Positions 1 through 7,189 of a stretch of DNA of 46,033 nucleotides are shown here, piece by piece; positions within the stretch are counted from its first letter, which is position 1, and each line of letters opens with the position of its first letter. Below the pieces are notes generated by a model. That model did no database searches, was not told the origin of the DNA, and saw nothing but the letters and a program-made list of their open reading frames with translations. The translations under genes were made by a program, and so were the position numbers. The DNA lies in NCBI RefSeq assembly GCF_945980375.1, contig NZ_CAMFQO010000010.1, forward strand, positions 1 through 46,033, given 5' to 3'. The stretch is from an uncultured Eubacterium sp. GTDB taxonomy: Bacteria; Bacillota; Clostridia; Oscillospirales; Acutalibacteraceae.

Positions 1-1351
1 CGTCAGCGGTAAAGTTGAATATCAGCTCCTCATTTTGATACTTTGAGGTTAGGGTTGCAGATTGCTCGGGGGTGAAGGTGGCTGATTTGATTTCATCCGG
101 ATTTTTCATTGAGCAAATTCTGCATTTGCCGTTTAGATAATCGTGGTTGTTTGTTGGGGGCACAATATCTGTTTTTTCGGTGTATTCACAGGTGGAGCAT
201 TTGTATATCTTGTAGCCCTCCCTATTGCAGGTTTCGGCTACATTTGAGTCGAGATATATGTCGTGCTCGTGCTTTTTGATAGTAAAGGTGTTTTGCTCAT
301 CGGCAATTTTATCCTTGCAATAAATACCGATGTAATATGTTTTCCCTGCTTCAAATTTGTCATATACTATTCCGGCAGAAAAATGGCTCGGGTGACCGCT
401 ATAGCCCTTTTTTTGCTGATACAATCTGTCGTTCAAAACATTATGGTCTTCGTCCATAATATACGGCAAAAAGATTGAAGAGCCGCATGTTGTAAACACA
501 GCATACTGTCCGTCGCTTTCGGGCACAAAGGAATAGTAAATGTATGTATCGCTGCTTGTAGCGGGGAGCACGTTTTCCTCGTTTTCCACAGCTTGCTTTA
601 CAGTTGTCGTGTTGTTGCACCATTTGCAAACAGGTCCGCCCTCAAACGACAGATAGTGCTTGTTTGGGTCTATGGGATTTGTATCGGTATAATTGTAGCC
701 ACAGCCCGAGCAACGATAAGTGTTGGTTGATTCCTTTGAGCAGGTGCTTGTGCCCTTTGTCAGATTAAAATTGTGCAAATGATTTTTTATAACAAACGAA
801 ATATCACCTATTGCATTACCGTTACCAAAACACACCTTTATCAAATATTCTGTGCCTTTTGTCAGCAGTGCAGTAGAATAGCTTTCGCTGTTGAAATAAA
901 TATTATATGCCAGATTTTTATTTGTAACGGTGTCCGTTATTTCGCACATATAAATTGTTGCATTTATTCCACGTACGTCATAATATCCGTCCTCGTCGGG
1001 CACAAATGAAGCGTAAACATATTCTCCCGCCTTGGTTGTTGACAGCGTTACTGTTTCATCTAATGACGCCTGCGTCGGCTCAATTTTGTAGTTTTCATCC
1101 TTTGCAGAGCAATTTTTGCATATTCCGTTTATGTAATTATGTGCTCCTGTTGCAGGAGTAATATCTGTGTGAATTGTGTGGTTGCATTTTTTACACGTCC
1201 TTTGAGTGTAGCCGTCGTTTGCACAGGTGGGAGCAACTGTTTTTACAGTAAAATAGCTATGCTCACATTCTTCTGCATACGCAGCAAAGCCAACGCTTAG
1301 GGAAGAAAAAGCAATAATTATTGAAAGTAAAATGCTGATTGTTTTTTTCAT
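1..1351 (-). CDS. Secreted Cys-module repeat protein, C-terminus cut by the window edge
   Basis: An open frame runs from an ATG at 1351 to the left edge with no stop, giving about 450 residues. AGGAGAAGG sits just upstream of the ATG. The protein starts MKKTISILL followed by a hydrophobic stretch ending near AAYAEE, a typical signal peptide. It holds three copies of a module with paired cysteines (patterns such as TCxxxGYTxRTCKKC and a later GxCKNC), separated by beta-rich stretches (residues about 28-85, 195-245 and 355-410). The spacers contain phrases such as YVYASFVPDEDGYY and YIYYSFVPESDGQY, themselves repeats. The same Cys module occurs in the anti-sigma-like protein immediately upstream (gap 11 bp), so the two are probably co-transcribed and may act together at the cell surface. 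Function is unknown; metal or disulfide binding by the modules is an inference. Confidence 0.85.
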   Translation of the reverse strand, partial: MKKTISILLSIIIAFSSLSVGFAAYAEECEHSYFTVKTVAPTCANDGYTQRTCKKCNHTIHTDITPATGAHNYINGICKNCSAKDENYKIEPTQASLDETVTLSTTKAGEYVYASFVPDEDGYYDVRGINATIYMCEITDTVTNKNLAYNIYFNSESYSTALLTKGTEYLIKVCFGNGNAIGDISFVIKNHLHNFNLTKGTSTCSKESTNTYRCSGCGYNYTDTNPIDPNKHYLSFEGGPVCKWCNNTTTVKQAVENEENVLPATSSDTYIYYSFVPESDGQYAVFTTCGSSIFLPYIMDEDHNVLNDRLYQQKKGYSGHPSHFSAGIVYDKFEAGKTYYIGIYCKDKIADEQNTFTIKKHEHDIYLDSNVAETCNREGYKIYKCSTCEYTEKTDIVPPTNNHDYLNGKCRICSMKNPDEIKSATFTPEQSATLTSKYQNEELIFNFTAD

Positions 1352-1362
1352 AGTCCTTCTCC

Positions 1363-2871
1363 TTAGTTTATTTTGATTGAGTATGTCGGCGACCATCTTC
1401 CGTTTAGCCGTGTAGATTTGTTCCACGTGTAGGATGCTCTTGCTCTGATGTAGTAGGTCTTTCCGGGGGACAATCCCAAAAGTGAAGCTGTTGTTGAATT
1501 TACACCGCTCGCAGTTACCGATTTGCTGTTCTTGAAGCTTTTTGATGCAGAATATTGAATTTCATATTTTTGTATAAAATCCTCAGTCGCAAAGCTTGGT
1601 TTTTTCAATTTTACGGTAACCGTGCCGTAGCTTGCCGATATTGACGAAATATCAATATCGGGAGGTAAAAGAGTATATCTTGCTACAAGGTAACCCGAAT
1701 ATAAATCTGTATTGTCAAATGAAGCGCTTACATAATTGTTTTTTGAACAAGACAAATCTCGGTCATATTCCGCTTTGTAGTATTTTTTGGGGATTTCGTA
1801 TCCGTTTCTGTCAAGCACTGCAATAATCTTTGGCTTGGCGGTTTTGTTGCCGTTGTAGTATACAGTCTCTGTGTCGAGCACAATGTATTTGGGGGCAGGA
1901 AGTGTTGCTTGTGCTTCAACAGAGCAGTTAACACATCTCGCCCTTACAAGCGAATCCTTTCCCTCGGTAGGGCTACCGTATGCCGCATCGTACTCAAAGC
2001 TGTGCTTGCCGGTTGCTTTGATAGGGCAGGTTTGCTTCCAACCGCAGACATTGCAGGTCCTTACCTTTTCGCCCAAAACACCGCAGGTGGCCTTTTTGGT
2101 TATTTGCCATTCGCCAAACGTATGCTCCTTTTCGTCATTTTCGTAGCAGATGTTTATCGGGTAATAATCCTGCATATATTCTTTTTCGTTGAAGTTTTGT
2201 GCAAGCTCGCTTGGGCTTTCCACCAAGTATTTGTAGCTTATATGATTAAAGGAATTGCCTTTTTTACTGTAAGATTTTTTGCCTGAGGAAAAATCATTTG
2301 GGTGCGTGACTTCCATTTTTACAACATATCCGTTTGCCTCGTTGGCAGCCTCATTTGTTGATTCAACCAATACTGCCTCATTTTGCTCCTTTGTTGATTC
2401 AGTGTTGGTTGTTGCTTCCTTTTTATCATTTTTCAAGGCAGATGTTTCGTTTTTGCCTTCATCTTCAGCATTGCTTTTGTTTTCAAACAATACCGAGCTG
2501 ACATTTTGAACTATTGATTTTCCGGTTATCTCTCCGACAGCGGCATTAACGGTTAAAGTGCCTGTTGCAATTATTGCAGCAATTATTGCAATCCTTAGCG
2601 AACGGTTAAGATTACTCCAGGAAATTCTTTGAGGGCTAACCATTTTTCTTATGCTTTCGCTTGTCAGTGCCAAATGAGGTGCAGACGATATATCATCGCT
2701 GTCCTCAAGCTCGTATAATGCATTGACACAATCATCTATCAAATTGCAATCCGGCTCTTCCTTGTTTAATTCCTCGTCAATAACCTCGTTCAAATAATCA
2801 ATAAGCTGTGCATTGTTGATTTTATCATTAAGCACTAAAAGCAGTGCCTTGCTGTTTGTTACAAGCTCCAT
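1363..2871 (-). CDS. Membrane-anchored anti-sigma-like protein with Cys module and fibronectin-III-like end
   Basis: The start at 2871 (MELVTNSKALL) is preferred because GGGAGGAGG lies 8 bases upstream; a longer frame from 2898 would overlap the sigma gene. It encodes 502 residues. The first ~85 are acidic and helical, likely cytoplasmic. One membrane segment follows (IAIIAAIIATGTLTVNAAVG), then a low-complexity Ser/Glu/Asn linker, a Cys module (ATCGVLGEKVRTCNVCGW and a later ARCVNC), and a C-terminal fibronectin-III-like domain ending near GRWSPTYSIKIN. The gene begins 1 bp after the ECF sigma stop, the usual place of a cognate anti-sigma factor, and this topology is that of a sensor-type regulator. 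The N-terminus does not show an obvious zinc anti-sigma (ZAS) HxxxCxxC motif, so the anti-sigma role rests on position and topology. Confidence 0.75.
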   Translation of the reverse strand: MELVTNSKALLLVLNDKINNAQLIDYLNEVIDEELNKEEPDCNLIDDCVNALYELEDSDDISSAPHLALTSESIRKMVSPQRISWSNLNRSLRIAIIAAIIATGTLTVNAAVGEITGKSIVQNVSSVLFENKSNAEDEGKNETSALKNDKKEATTNTESTKEQNEAVLVESTNEAANEANGYVVKMEVTHPNDFSSGKKSYSKKGNSFNHISYKYLVESPSELAQNFNEKEYMQDYYPINICYENDEKEHTFGEWQITKKATCGVLGEKVRTCNVCGWKQTCPIKATGKHSFEYDAAYGSPTEGKDSLVRARCVNCSVEAQATLPAPKYIVLDTETVYYNGNKTAKPKIIAVLDRNGYEIPKKYYKAEYDRDLSCSKNNYVSASFDNTDLYSGYLVARYTLLPPDIDISSISASYGTVTVKLKKPSFATEDFIQKYEIQYSASKSFKNSKSVTASGVNSTTASLLGLSPGKTYYIRARASYTWNKSTRLNGRWSPTYSIKIN

Positions 2872-2872
2872 G

Positions 2873-3424
2873 CTATATGCCTCCTCCCCTGATTTCATTT
2901 AATGTAGGGGTTATCAGTTCCTTGATTTTTGCCCTTAATCTTGATGTTCTCATAGCAACCGCTGACGGCGGTATATCCAATATTGAGCCTATTTCCTTTA
3001 GGGATTTTTGCTCTATATATTTCATTTGATATAGCTCAATTTCGGAATCGGTCAGCTTTGCAATAAGGATTTGATGTGCCTTTTCAATATCAATGCTGTC
3101 ATCCTGTCTTTGCTCGTATTCGTCTTCAATACAAAAGGAAATACCCTCTGCTTCTTCAAGATTTTTGGTGCGTCTTGCGTTTTTGAAGTATTTTTCCTTT
3201 GCCTTGAGCACCATATTATTTGCGGTTTTGTAAAGAAACGCTCTGGGATTTTGAAATTTTTCACCGTCAAGCAGCTTGCTGTAAAACAAGCAGTATGTAT
3301 CCTGTACACAATCGCTTGAGTATTCGCTTGCTTCTCCCAACCGAGTATAACAAAACCTTTCCAATGATTTACTGTACAAGGTAAAGGCTTCTTCAAGCTG
3401 TTCGTCGGCATAGGCTTTTCCCAT
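2873..3424 (-). CDS. ECF-type RNA polymerase sigma factor
   Basis: This 183-residue protein (start MGKAYADEQ at 3424, with AAAGGAGG 7 bases upstream) has the two helical regions of extracytoplasmic-function sigma factors. Region 2 reads SSDCVQDTYCLFYSKLLDG...NPRAFLYKTANNMVLKAKEK. Region 4 is a helix-turn-helix with IELYQMKYIEQKSLKEIGSI followed by PPSAVAMRTSRLRAKIKEL. The stop is 1 bp before the anti-sigma-like start, so the two are translationally coupled. It probably directs RNA polymerase to its own promoter and to surface-protein genes such as the two downstream. The target stimulus cannot be read from sequence. Confidence 0.9.
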   Translation of the reverse strand: MGKAYADEQLEEAFTLYSKSLERFCYTRLGEASEYSSDCVQDTYCLFYSKLLDGEKFQNPRAFLYKTANNMVLKAKEKYFKNARRTKNLEEAEGISFCIEDEYEQRQDDSIDIEKAHQILIAKLTDSEIELYQMKYIEQKSLKEIGSILDIPPSAVAMRTSRLRAKIKELITPTLNEIRGGGI

Positions 3425-3508
3425 GAGCATTCCTCCTTTCAAAAACGGTTTATTACAACCCCTCACTAATTAGTCCGCAAAATCCTTCAATATAACATAA
3501 TTTTTTTC

Positions 3509-3537
3509 ATTATACCATAATTTCCGCCTTATCAAAA
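3509..3537 (-). promoter_or_regulatory. Candidate sigma-A promoter for the ECF sigma operon
   Basis: On the minus strand TTTTGA (3537-3532) is followed after 17 bases by a perfect TATAAT (3514-3509) in a GGTATAATG context, about 85 bases upstream of the sigma start. The -35 box is weak. An additional ECF-type autoregulatory promoter cannot be excluded. Confidence 0.5.
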
Positions 3538-3570
3538 CAAAAAATGAGGCAGACACATTTAGTGTCTGCC
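3538..3570 (-). terminator. Rho-independent terminator after copA
   Basis: A perfect 9-bp stem (GGCAGACAC / GTGTCTGCC, loop 5) lies 11 bases beyond the copA stop and is followed on the minus strand by TCATTTTTT. Confidence 0.85.
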
Positions 3571-3580
3571 TGTTACCATT

Positions 3581-3784
3581 TTAGCCTATTACCTTGTAGC
3601 CTTGGTCTTCAACAGCCTGCTTCAAAGCATCGTTTGTTATTTCCTTTTCCATTGTCACAACGGCTGTTCCTGCCTTATGGCTGACCTCGGCATTTGTCAC
3701 TCCGTCAAGTGCCTCAAGTGCCTTCTTTACGTGCATCTCGCAGTGTCCGCACATCATACCTTCAATTTTTAATGTCTTTTCCAT
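3581..3784 (-). CDS. Possible separately translated CopZ-like copper chaperone (internal start in copA)
   Basis: Inside the copA frame an ATG at 3784 begins MEKTLKIEGMMCGHCEM and runs 67 residues to the shared stop, exactly the size of a free CopZ chaperone. A good ribosome site (AAGGAGAC) lies 8 bases upstream. The preceding linker is short, hydrophilic and repetitive in Lys and Thr. This pattern suggests a copA and a copZ gene that became joined by loss of the copA stop, with the copZ start retained. Both a fused pump and a free chaperone could be made. The free product is an inference. Confidence 0.5.
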   Translation of the reverse strand: MEKTLKIEGMMCGHCEMHVKKALEALDGVTNAEVSHKAGTAVVTMEKEITNDALKQAVEDQGYKVIG

Positions 3785-6100
3785 AGTTTTTGTCTCCTTT
3801 TCGGTTGTAGTTTTTAATGTATTTTTGATTTTGTGATTTTGTTTTGAATCATACATCTTAAACAGATTTAAGCGCAGTGCATTAGTGACTACGCAAAAGC
3901 TTGACAGGCTCATTGCCGCCGCAGCAAACATCGGATTAAGCCTCCAGCCAAGTATATTGATAAATACACCTGCCGCCAAGGGTATACCGATAATGTTATA
4001 AATGAATGCCCAAAAGAGATTTTCGTGAATGTTTCGCAGCGTTGCACGGCTCAGGCGAATTGCCGCAGGGACATCGGATAAACGGCTTTTCATCAGCACT
4101 ACATCTGCCGCATCAACAGCAACATCTGCTCCTGCACCGATAGCAATTCCCACATCTGCCCTTGTGAGTGCCGGAGCGTCGTTTATTCCGTCACCCACCA
4201 TAACAACATTTCCTTTTTTCTGTAGCTCGCGAATTACGTTTTCCTTGCCGTCGGGGAGCACGCCTGCAATCACTTCATCAACACCTGCTTTTGCTCCGAT
4301 TGCTTTTGCAGTGCGCTCGTTATCACCTGTCAGCATTGCAACATAGATGCCCATATTCTGCATTTCCTTTATTGCCTGCGGGCTGTCATCCTTGATAGTA
4401 TCTGCAACTGCGATGATACCGCAAAGCTCACCGTTTCGGGCAAAGAACAACGGTGTTTTTCCCTCTTCGGAAAGTCGCTCTGATTTTTCTTTCATTTCAC
4501 TCGGAACGGAAATTTGCTCGCTGATAAATTTATAGCTTCCGCCAAGTAGGGCATCACCGTTAAGATTTGCGGTAAGTCCGTTGCCCGACAAAGCCTTGAA
4601 CTGCTCTGCATCGCCGACTGTCAAGCCTTCCTGCTCGGCCCTTTGATTGATTGCTCGTGCAAGCGGATGTTCGCTTTTTTTCTCCAACGCGTAGGCAACA
4701 GACAAAAGCTCTTTTTCACTTATGCCTACGGGAATCATATCTGTTACCGTTGGCTCACCTTTGGTTATCGTTCCTGTTTTGTCAAGGGCGACAATTCGCG
4801 TTTTACCTGTTTTTTCCAAGGATACTGCGGTTTTGAACAAAATACCGTTTTTCGCACCCATTCCGTTGCCTACCATAATTGCAACAGGAGTGGCGAGCCC
4901 AAGTGCACAGGGACAACTGATTACTAACACTGATATACCCCTTGCCAAAGCAAAGCCTACTGTCTGACCGGCAATAAGCCATGCTATAACCGTTATCACT
5001 GCAATAACAATAACGGTAGGGACAAACACACCCGACACCCTGTCTGCAACCTTTGCAATAGGTGCCTTTGTTGCAGCCGCGTCGCTGACCATTTGAATAA
5101 TTTGCGAAAGTGTAGTGTCCTCACCGACTCTTGTGGCTTCGCATCGTATAAATCCCGATTGGTTAATTGTACCTGCAGAAACTGTGCTTCCAACCGTTTT
5201 GTCCACCGGAATGCTTTCACCTGTAAGAGAGGATTCATCTGCTGCGCTGTTTCCATCTAAAATTATTCCGTCCACAGGGATGCTTTCACCCGGACGAACA
5301 ACAAAAGCATCACCCTTTGCAACCTGTTCAATCGGAATAATTATTTCAGTGCCGTCACGATAGACGGTTGCAGTCTTTGGAGCAAGCCTCATCAGGCCTT
5401 TAAGAGCATCGGTTGTTTTGCCCTTTGAGCGAGCCTCAAGCATTTTTCCAAGGGTTATCAGTGCAAGTATCATAGCGGCGGATTCAAAGTAAAATTCGTG
5501 CATATATGACATTACCGCATCTGCATTGCCTTTAACCTGTGCATCTGTCATAGCAAACAGAGCAAAGGTGCTGTAACCAAAGGCAGCCGTAGCACCCAAT
5601 GCAACCAATGTGTCCATATTCGGTGCACGGTGCCACAAGCTCTTAAATCCGCTGATGAAAAATTTTTGATTGATAACCATAATTGCAACCGTCAGCAATA
5701 GCTGCAAAAGTCCCATTGCAATATGATTATTTTCAAAGAAAGACGGCAAAGGCCATCCCCACATCATATGCCCCATCGAAACATACATAAGAACAATCAA
5801 AAAGCCAAGAGATGCAATCAGCCTTTTTTTGAGCACGGGAGTTTCTCTGTCCTTTAACGCATCTTCATTGGAATATGATTGTGAATTTTGTTTGCTGTTT
5901 TCTTTTTTTAGACTTGCCGTGTATCCTGCGTTATGTACCGCCTCTATGATTTCCTTTGAATCGGCAGTACCCTCTATGCTCATTGAATTGGTTAATAGGC
6001 TGACCGAGCAGGAGGTTACACCCTTAACACCCGATACCGCCTTTTCTACCCGAGCAGTGCAGGCGGCACAGCTCATACCGTTTACAGTATATTGTTCCAT
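3581..6100 (-). CDS. copA: Copper-exporting P1B-type ATPase with C-terminal CopZ-like domain
   Basis: An 839-residue membrane pump that expels Cu(I) at the expense of ATP. An N-terminal heavy-metal domain carries GMSCAAC (residues 8-14). Then come the transmembrane core, the actuator TGES (~292), the metal-binding CPC in SCPCALGLATP (~397), the phosphorylation site DKTGT (~438), the HP motif of P1B pumps (SEHPLARAI) and GDGIND (~637). Unlike most CopA proteins, the reading frame continues after the last membrane helix through a basic/Thr-rich linker into a second metal domain with GMMCGHC (residues 773-839). It lies 21 bp after csoR, so it is probably co-transcribed and copper-induced. AGGAAGTG precedes the ATG at a rather long spacing. 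Copper specificity is inferred from CPC and from CsoR. Confidence 0.95.
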   Translation of the reverse strand: MEQYTVNGMSCAACTARVEKAVSGVKGVTSCSVSLLTNSMSIEGTADSKEIIEAVHNAGYTASLKKENSKQNSQSYSNEDALKDRETPVLKKRLIASLGFLIVLMYVSMGHMMWGWPLPSFFENNHIAMGLLQLLLTVAIMVINQKFFISGFKSLWHRAPNMDTLVALGATAAFGYSTFALFAMTDAQVKGNADAVMSYMHEFYFESAAMILALITLGKMLEARSKGKTTDALKGLMRLAPKTATVYRDGTEIIIPIEQVAKGDAFVVRPGESIPVDGIILDGNSAADESSLTGESIPVDKTVGSTVSAGTINQSGFIRCEATRVGEDTTLSQIIQMVSDAAATKAPIAKVADRVSGVFVPTVIVIAVITVIAWLIAGQTVGFALARGISVLVISCPCALGLATPVAIMVGNGMGAKNGILFKTAVSLEKTGKTRIVALDKTGTITKGEPTVTDMIPVGISEKELLSVAYALEKKSEHPLARAINQRAEQEGLTVGDAEQFKALSGNGLTANLNGDALLGGSYKFISEQISVPSEMKEKSERLSEEGKTPLFFARNGELCGIIAVADTIKDDSPQAIKEMQNMGIYVAMLTGDNERTAKAIGAKAGVDEVIAGVLPDGKENVIRELQKKGNVVMVGDGINDAPALTRADVGIAIGAGADVAVDAADVVLMKSRLSDVPAAIRLSRATLRNIHENLFWAFIYNIIGIPLAAGVFINILGWRLNPMFAAAAMSLSSFCVVTNALRLNLFKMYDSKQNHKIKNTLKTTTEKETKTMEKTLKIEGMMCGHCEMHVKKALEALDGVTNAEVSHKAGTAVVTMEKEITNDALKQAVEDQGYKVIG

Positions 6101-6121
6101 AATTAAACAGTAACACTTCCT

Positions 6122-6430
6122 TTATTTCATGAGCTTTTGTAAGGTCACTACTAACTCGTCAATTACATCATCATTGCCGTTGCGAATATCTCTTGCAACA
6201 CAGCCTCTGATGTGACTTGCCAACAGCTCCTTGTTAAAAGCATTAACAGCAGCGTTCACGGCAGCCGACTGTACCAAAATATCTGCACAGTAAGCGTCTT
6301 TTTCCACCATTTTGCGAATACCGCGAATTTGTCCTTCAATTCGGTTCAGGCGGTGGATTAGCTTTTTTCTTTCTTCATCGGAACGCTCTGTTGTTTTTTC
6401 ACAGCAAGCGCATTTTTTCATATCATCCAT
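6122..6430 (-). CDS. csoR: CsoR-family Cu(I)-sensing repressor
   Basis: This 102-residue all-helical protein has the CsoR/RcnR family pattern: LIHRLNRIEGQIRGIRKMVE in helix 1, and the Cu(I) ligand set Cys in DAYCADIL with His and Cys in ASHIRGC, matching the C-H-C triad of CsoR. The N-terminus also carries CACCEK, a short extra Cys cluster that could bind metal. It is the first gene before copA, and two palindromes of the CsoR-operator type lie just upstream. It should repress csoR-copA until Cu(I) binds. Confidence 0.93.
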   Translation of the reverse strand: MDDMKKCACCEKTTERSDEERKKLIHRLNRIEGQIRGIRKMVEKDAYCADILVQSAAVNAAVNAFNKELLASHIRGCVARDIRNGNDDVIDELVVTLQKLMK

Positions 6431-6445
6431 AACACCATTCCTTTC

Positions 6446-6490
6446 ATACCCCTGTGGGGTATTGCTATTATATACCCTTATAGGGTATAT
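6446..6490 (-). promoter_or_regulatory. Two tandem CsoR-type operators
   Basis: Site 1 (6446-6462) is a perfect palindrome, ATACCCC-TGT-GGGGTAT. Site 2 (6470-6490) has perfect 8-bp arms, ATATACCC and GGGTATAT, around TTATA. Both share the TACCC/GGGTA core of known CsoR operators. They lie 16-60 bases upstream of csoR, where bound repressor would block RNA polymerase. Confidence 0.85.
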
Positions 6491-6531
6491 GTCAAGCGTG
6501 AAGGAATTTGCTTTGGCATTTCAGCTTTTCT

Positions 6532-6906
6532 TTACAAAGGCAGTATGCGGAATATGAAGTAGATAACAAGTCCGAAAGCAAACCAAATCAGCGAAAACGG
6601 TAGGCAAATCTGCCCCATAATGTTGAGAGGAACGTTGCTGTAATCCCATACATTCATACCTAAAAAAATGTTGAATATAATGCCGAAAACAAATTCAAGC
6701 AGAGTTATAATTATTGCCGCTGCCAAAGCAAAAAGCAGGGGAGAAACCTCTCTGTTTTCTCTGTATATTACAAACAGAAAAAGCATGGCAAGACCTGCAC
6801 AAAAAAACATACTGTAATGAGTCCTTGACCTGTACAGCAGTTCAATAAGGCAGTAAATATCTCCGCCGAGCAAAAAAACCGTTGTGTACATCAAAAAAGT
6901 ATTCAT
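6532..6906 (-). CDS. Small four-helix membrane protein, CmpB-like (putative ABC-transporter type IV)
   Basis: 124 residues with four hydrophobic helices. The middle holds EFVFGIIFNIFLGMNVWDYS and the phrase WDYSNVPLNIMGQICLPFSL, which I recognise as the hallmark of the CmpB family (PF06541, called putative ABC-transporter type IV). The N-terminus has YCLIELLYR, also typical. No transporter partner sits next to it, and the biochemical role of the family is not established. No clear ribosome site precedes the ATG, so the start is less sure. Confidence 0.7.
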   Translation of the reverse strand: MNTFLMYTTVFLLGGDIYCLIELLYRSRTHYSMFFCAGLAMLFLFVIYRENREVSPLLFALAAAIIITLLEFVFGIIFNIFLGMNVWDYSNVPLNIMGQICLPFSLIWFAFGLVIYFIFRILPL

Positions 6907-7117
6907 AACGGTAGTGTTTACATTTTTTATTCAAATAAACCGACTTGCTCAAAAATGTGTTATTGTTTTACCGACAGGCAATAATTAATTCCCTTTGGAG
7001 CAATTATTTTGCTTGTCGATTTTTGGTTGTATTCCTTAAAGTACTGTTCGTTAATTTCCTTATTATTCAAGCGCTTCCTTTTTGTTTCCCTCAAAATTAG
7101 GGTTAAAGAATTTAATG
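6907..7117. other. AT-rich spacer with no recognisable gene
   Basis: This stretch lies between the CmpB-like gene and the terminator cassette. It contains no supported ORF and no clear promoter, only AT-rich sequence. Confidence 0.5.
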
Positions 7118-7181
7118 CCGTTAGCCTAATGTAAGGGTGTAAAAAAGAGAAAGAATCCTTTTCGAGATTCTTTCTCTTTTG
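7118..7181 (-). terminator. Terminator cassette, copy 1 of a duplicated 64-bp element
   Basis: A perfect 15-bp stem (7143-7157 with 7166-7180, loop 8) begins AAAAGAGAAAGAATC. On the minus strand it is followed by a T tract, so it ends the ABC exporter transcript. The stem and 20-odd flanking bases recur at 9042-9105 with 63 of 64 positions identical. Confidence 0.9.
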
Positions 7182-7189
7182 ATTTTTTA

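Noticed and set aside
4643-5363. Plus-strand open frames inside copA and other long genes
   Set aside because: They run antisense to well-supported coding frames, lack ribosome sites and have no recognisable domains.
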